Of a stretch of DNA of 33,319 nt, positions 29,977 through 33,319 are shown piece after piece. The first letter of the stretch is position 1; the number at the start of each line of letters is the position of its first letter. Made by a program: the position numbers and the translations under genes. The DNA is from Pseudaestuariivita rosea (GTDB taxonomy: Bacteria > Pseudomonadota > Alphaproteobacteria > Rhodobacterales > Rhodobacteraceae), in NCBI RefSeq assembly GCF_017592335.1, contig NZ_JACNMP010000035.1, positions 1 to 33,319 of the forward strand, written 5' to 3'. Below the pieces are notes generated by a model that saw only the letters and a program-made list of their open reading frames with translations, made no database searches and was not told where the DNA came from.

Positions 29977-32900
29977 ATGGAAACGCTGACATTTCGTTAC
30001 CCGCGTGTGGTTGCCCTGATTTTACTGGTTTTGATCGCGGCGGGTCTGTCATCTTTGCTGTCGATCGGCCGTCAGGAAGATCCGACCATCACAAATCTTT
30101 TCGCAACGGTGACAACGACGTATCCCGGCGCTGACCCGGCGCGGGTCGAATCCCTTGTCACGGCTGAGATTGAGGAAGAGCTGCGCACGATACCAGAAGT
30201 CGATGTTATCACCTCGATTTCGCGAACAAGTGTTTCCGTTGTGTCAATCGAACTGCTGGAAACCTTGGACGAAACAAAGATTGAGCAGGTCTGGTCCGAA
30301 GTCCGTGATGCGCTTGCCGATGCACAGCGCAGCTTTCCGGCGGGCGTGCTGCCGCCTGAGATCGATGATGACGGTGTCAGCGCCTATTCAGCGGTCATTG
30401 CCGTCAGCATTAATCAGGACACGACCCCGTTGGCTTTGGCGTATCGTTATGCCCAGGGCCTGTCGGACCAACTGCGTGGCATTCCCGGTACAAAACTGGT
30501 CGAACTGTTCGGGACCCCCGAAGAAGAAGTCCTGATCGAGGTCGATCCCGTCAAGGCCGCTGGCCTTGGTCTGACGGCTGACGATATCTCGCGCGCTATT
30601 CAGAACGCCGACGGCAAGGTTCAGGCGGGCCGGATGCAGGCTGCTGATACGGATCTGACCATCAACATCTCGGGCGAGGTCGAGGCGCTGGATCGTCTGC
30701 GCGACGTCGTTCTGCGCCAAAGCACACAGGGCGGTATGACCCGGCTGGACGACATCGCCACAATCACCCGCGGTCCGCGAACACCTCAGGACGAGCTGGC
30801 CTTTATTGATGGCAAACCCGCGATCATTCTTGGTCTTCTGGCACAGGATAATCTGCAGATCGACCGCTGGATGTCCTTTGTCTATGACACACTGGATGAG
30901 ACTGAACAGGATGTGCCAATCGGTCTGACCCGGCAGCTGGTGTTCGATCAAAGTACGTACACTCAGGATCGTCTTCTTGAAGTATCGCAGAATATGGCGA
31001 TCGGCGTTGGGCTGGTGGTGGCTGTGTTGTTCCTGACGTTGGGCGTGCGTGCGGCGGCAATTGTTGCACTGATCCTTCCGGTGGTTAGTCTGGCGACATT
31101 GGCAACGATGAACATGATCGGTTTGCCCATACATCAGATGTCGGTAACAGGTCTGATCGTAGCCTTGGGTCTGTTGGTTGATGCGGCGATCGTGATGTCC
31201 GATGAGGTGCGTCAGCGCCTGATTGCGGGCATGCCCCGCGAAAAAGCAGTGGGCCAAGCCGTGCGCCGTTTGTCCGCGCCGCTCTTTGCATCGACTGTGA
31301 CCACAGCTTTGGCCTTTACCCCCATGATCCTGTTGCCTGGTGGTGCGGGTGATTTCGTGGGCGCCATCGCAATCGCTGTTGTTCTGATGCTGTTCTGGTC
31401 ATTCTTTTTGGCCATTACTGTGACGCCCGCCCTGGCTGGCTGGCTGTTGCCCAAAGGCGAAAACAGCAGCATCCTGGGGCGTGGCATCAATGGCGGGTTT
31501 CTTGCAGTCATCTTCGAAAAATCCATCCGGTGGGCGGTGGCAAACCCGGTGAAGTCCATTTCGATATCGCTGATTTTGCCGGTTCTTGGCTTTGCCAGCT
31601 TTCCAACGCTTCAGGCACAGTTCTTTCCTGGTGTCGACCGCGATCAGTTCTATCTTGAGATTGAAATGGCCAGCGGTGCGTCCATCGAAAACACATCTGA
31701 GGTTGTGCGTCAGATCGATACGATTTTGGCAAATGATCCGGATGTTCGAACAACCTATTGGACTGTGGGCCGAACCGCCCCGGCATTCTACTATAATATT
31801 GTCGGTGGCCGCAGCCAGGAACCGGGTTTTGCCCAGGCGATGATCACAACAACCTCGGCCGATGCATCGGCGCGACTTGTGCCCGTTTTGCAGGAACAAC
31901 TGAACCAGCAGTTTCCCCAGGCGCGCATTCTGGTCCGCGGTCTTGTACAGGGACCGCCTGTGGCGGCCCCGGTTGAGCTGCGCTTCATCGGTCAAGACAT
32001 CACGACATTGCGTGATCTGGGCGACCGCGCACGTGGCATCATGGCTGAACTGGATGCTGTTACGCAGGTGCGCACCTCAATCAGTGGTGGCGCCCCGAAG
32101 GTCCGCTATGATATTGACGAAGCCGAGGCGCGCCGCCTTGGCCTGGAACTGACCGGTATCGCTCGCCAGCTTGAGGCAGGCCTGGTTGGTGTAACCGGCG
32201 GGTCGCTGATTGAGGGCACTGAACAACTGCCAATCCGCGTCCGTTTTGGCGGCGGGTTGCGCGAAGATTTGGAAGCCATCTCAAATCTGCCGATCCAACT
32301 GCCGAACGCGCAACAGATTTCGGCAAGCGGTCAGTTTCCCGCGGTCCCACTTTCACATCTGGCGGATATGCGGATTGAACCCGCCGAAAGCGTCATCACC
32401 CGCCGGAACTCGGAACGGGTCAACACCGTTCAGGCCTATATTGTACCGGGTCTGTTGCCGGAAGAGGTTCTGCAACAGGTGCAAAACCGTTTGGCCGAGA
32501 CCGGCTTTGACGTTCCGCCTGGCTATAGAATCGAAATTGGCGGCGACTCAGATGCCCGCTCTAGCACGGTTAATAATCTGCTGGCATCGCTTGGATTGAT
32601 TGTCACGCTGACGATTGCCACGATTGCATTAACCTTCAATTCGTTCCGACTGACCGGGGTCGCTTTGATTGTTTGCCTGCTGTCCGCGGGGCTGTCTATT
32701 CTATCATTGGCCGTCTTCCAATATCCCTTTGGCATAACCGCTATTATCGGGGTCATCGGATCGATCGGCGTTTCTATCAATGCGGCTATCATCATTCTGA
32801 CCGGTCTTCAGGCGAATGAGGACGCAGCGGCGGGCGATCACGCAGCCATGGCCAAGGTCGTCGTGGGATCAAGCCGCCATATCGTGTCAACCACCATCAC

Positions 32901-33099
32901 AACATTCGGTGGCTTCCTGCCCCTGATCCTGGCAGGGGGTGGATTTTGGCCGCCCTTCGCGATGTCCATCGCAGGTGGTGTTCTGTTGTCGACGGTCGTG
33001 TCATTCTACTTCACCCCACCAATGTTTTCGCTGCTTTATCATCGAAAGTCATCTGCCGCATCGGAAGAACATCCAACTGCCTATCCCCGCGCAGCTTGA
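29977..33099 (+). CDS. RND efflux transporter permease (HAE-1-like)
   Basis: Inner-membrane proton-driven exporter. The 1040-residue protein has the RND pattern of 12 helices with two large periplasmic loops: TM1 about 11-30, loop about 31-330, TM2-7 about 335-540, second loop, and TM8-12 at about 850-1020. SVTGLIVALGLLVDAAIVMSDE is the TM4 region, where D402 matches the proton-relay Asp407 of AcrB but the neighbour is Ala403 instead of Asp408. In TM10, SINAAIII places Asn935 where AcrB has Lys940. The relay is therefore reduced, as in some divergent RND branches. Substrates cannot be told from sequence. It is coupled to the adaptor gene with one base between them. Confidence 0.95.
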   Translation: METLTFRYPRVVALILLVLIAAGLSSLLSIGRQEDPTITNLFATVTTTYPGADPARVESLVTAEIEEELRTIPEVDVITSISRTSVSVVSIELLETLDETKIEQVWSEVRDALADAQRSFPAGVLPPEIDDDGVSAYSAVIAVSINQDTTPLALAYRYAQGLSDQLRGIPGTKLVELFGTPEEEVLIEVDPVKAAGLGLTADDISRAIQNADGKVQAGRMQAADTDLTINISGEVEALDRLRDVVLRQSTQGGMTRLDDIATITRGPRTPQDELAFIDGKPAIILGLLAQDNLQIDRWMSFVYDTLDETEQDVPIGLTRQLVFDQSTYTQDRLLEVSQNMAIGVGLVVAVLFLTLGVRAAAIVALILPVVSLATLATMNMIGLPIHQMSVTGLIVALGLLVDAAIVMSDEVRQRLIAGMPREKAVGQAVRRLSAPLFASTVTTALAFTPMILLPGGAGDFVGAIAIAVVLMLFWSFFLAITVTPALAGWLLPKGENSSILGRGINGGFLAVIFEKSIRWAVANPVKSISISLILPVLGFASFPTLQAQFFPGVDRDQFYLEIEMASGASIENTSEVVRQIDTILANDPDVRTTYWTVGRTAPAFYYNIVGGRSQEPGFAQAMITTTSADASARLVPVLQEQLNQQFPQARILVRGLVQGPPVAAPVELRFIGQDITTLRDLGDRARGIMAELDAVTQVRTSISGGAPKVRYDIDEAEARRLGLELTGIARQLEAGLVGVTGGSLIEGTEQLPIRVRFGGGLREDLEAISNLPIQLPNAQQISASGQFPAVPLSHLADMRIEPAESVITRRNSERVNTVQAYIVPGLLPEEVLQQVQNRLAETGFDVPPGYRIEIGGDSDARSSTVNNLLASLGLIVTLTIATIALTFNSFRLTGVALIVCLLSAGLSILSLAVFQYPFGITAIIGVIGSIGVSINAAIIILTGLQANEDAAAGDHAAMAKVVVGSSRHIVSTTITTFGGFLPLILAGGGFWPPFAMSIAGGVLLSTVVSFYFTPPMFSLLYHRKSSAASEEHPTAYPRAA

Positions 33100-33194
33100 C
33101 TTTGCAGCAAAATGGCAATGTGGTGCGACCAGTAAAATGAGTGATGATGACTTTTAGCGACATCATGACAAATGTGCACGATTGTGAACTGCTA
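33100..33194. other. Short intergenic region between RND pump and IS630 end, no gene seen
   Basis: These 95 AT-rich bases hold no reading frame I trust and no terminator with a clear T-run. They end in TA (33193-33194) within CTAG, the dinucleotide that IS630/Tc1 elements target and duplicate. Confidence 0.5.
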
Positions 33195-33319
33195 GAGCGT
33201 GATGAAATCGACCTGAATCAAGGGGGATTCACATAGGCTTATTTTGCTGATTCACTGTCGCCGACCACAAGATGGAGGGCGAGCAGTGGGTAAGGCACTT
33301 TCGATGGACCTTCGGGAGA
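33195..33319 (+). mobile_element. IS630-family insertion sequence, left end (cut by window edge)
   Basis: Directly after a TA, the sequence GAGCGTGATGAAATCGACCT resembles the terminal repeat of IS630-type elements common in Rhodobacterales. It is followed by a leader and, at 33286, the start of a transposase. An internal TGAATC-N6-GATTCA repeat (about 33212-33229) lies near the tip. The right end and the second TA are outside the window, so the exact boundary rests on recognition of the end and the TA. Confidence 0.7.
33286..33319 (+). CDS. IS630-family transposase, N-terminal fragment (cut by window edge)
   Basis: GTG 33286, preceded by GGAGGGCGAG (about 33274-33283), opens a frame reading (M)GKALSMDLRE before the window ends. 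This matches the typical N-terminus of IS630-family transposases, which begin MG(K/R)xLSxDLRERVV ahead of a helix-turn-helix. Only 11 codons are visible, so the call depends on this short match together with the IS-end-like sequence upstream. Confidence 0.65.
   Translation, partial: MGKALSMDLRE

Noticed and set aside
30388-31257. 289-codon open frame on the - strand opposite the RND pump
   Set aside because: It is rich in His/Arg/Gln, has no domain and lies wholly within the conserved RND gene.
1-33319. CRISPR arrays, tRNA or rRNA genes, prophage or restriction-type defence genes
   Set aside because: I looked for regularly spaced repeats, tRNA-like cloverleaf cores and defence or phage protein motifs and saw none.

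Overview
The window reads as a stretch of chromosome from an alphaproteobacterium of the Rhodobacterales (Roseobacter type). The reasons are the moderately high GC, densely packed genes, and familiar single-copy genes: a GapR (DUF2312) nucleoid protein, a DUF1244 protein, a plant/alphaproteobacterial-type glutamate-cysteine ligase, UbiA, RsmE and a TctABC-type carboxylate transporter. This is inferred from protein families; no species can be named. The window is bounded by insertion sequences: an IS3-family element with a damaged orfB at the left edge (about 1-574) and the left end of an IS630-family element at the right edge (from about 33195). I see no tRNA, rRNA or CRISPR array, and no gene-free stretch longer than about 230 bases.

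Layout. 801-6950 is mixed housekeeping: pyruvate kinase (-), then N-formylglutamate amidohydrolase, a DUF1244 protein, a duplicated beta-module protein, Ada and a PEP-mutase-family enzyme (+), and an MtfA-like M90 peptidase (-). 7048-9304 (-) is a two-gene envelope unit: a BON/OmpA-domain protein and a small anchored coiled-coil protein. 9366-14661 holds ubiA (-) abutting rsmE (+), a membrane protein, gshA, and a PstS-like/OmpA fusion. 14703-17476 is a polysaccharide export set whose permease diverges from its KpsE-like and KpsT-like partners.

17553-21584 is the most unusual part: a four-gene + strand set with S-adenosylmethionine decarboxylase (SpeD), a rhomboid protease fused to GNAT acetyltransferase domains, a small membrane-anchored protein with a calcium-loop motif and a basic Gly/Ser tail, and a membrane-embedded aminopropyltransferase. 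SpeD supplies the aminopropyl donor and the last protein would use it at the membrane. The two middle genes suggest a membrane-linked polyamine process that I cannot name. An intrinsic-terminator-like hairpin ends right at the last gene's start codon.

21597-27521 is a likely catabolic locus. A LysR regulator, a fluoroacetate-dehalogenase-like hydrolase and a tartrate/D-malate dehydrogenase family enzyme (-) diverge from a tripartite tricarboxylate transporter (TctC, TctA, TctB). Import, hydrolytic dehalogenation and oxidative decarboxylation of a (halo)dicarboxylate is a coherent hypothesis. 27531-33099 holds a small membrane protein, gapR, and a TetR regulator divergent from an RND efflux pair, with a perfect inverted repeat in the shared promoter region.
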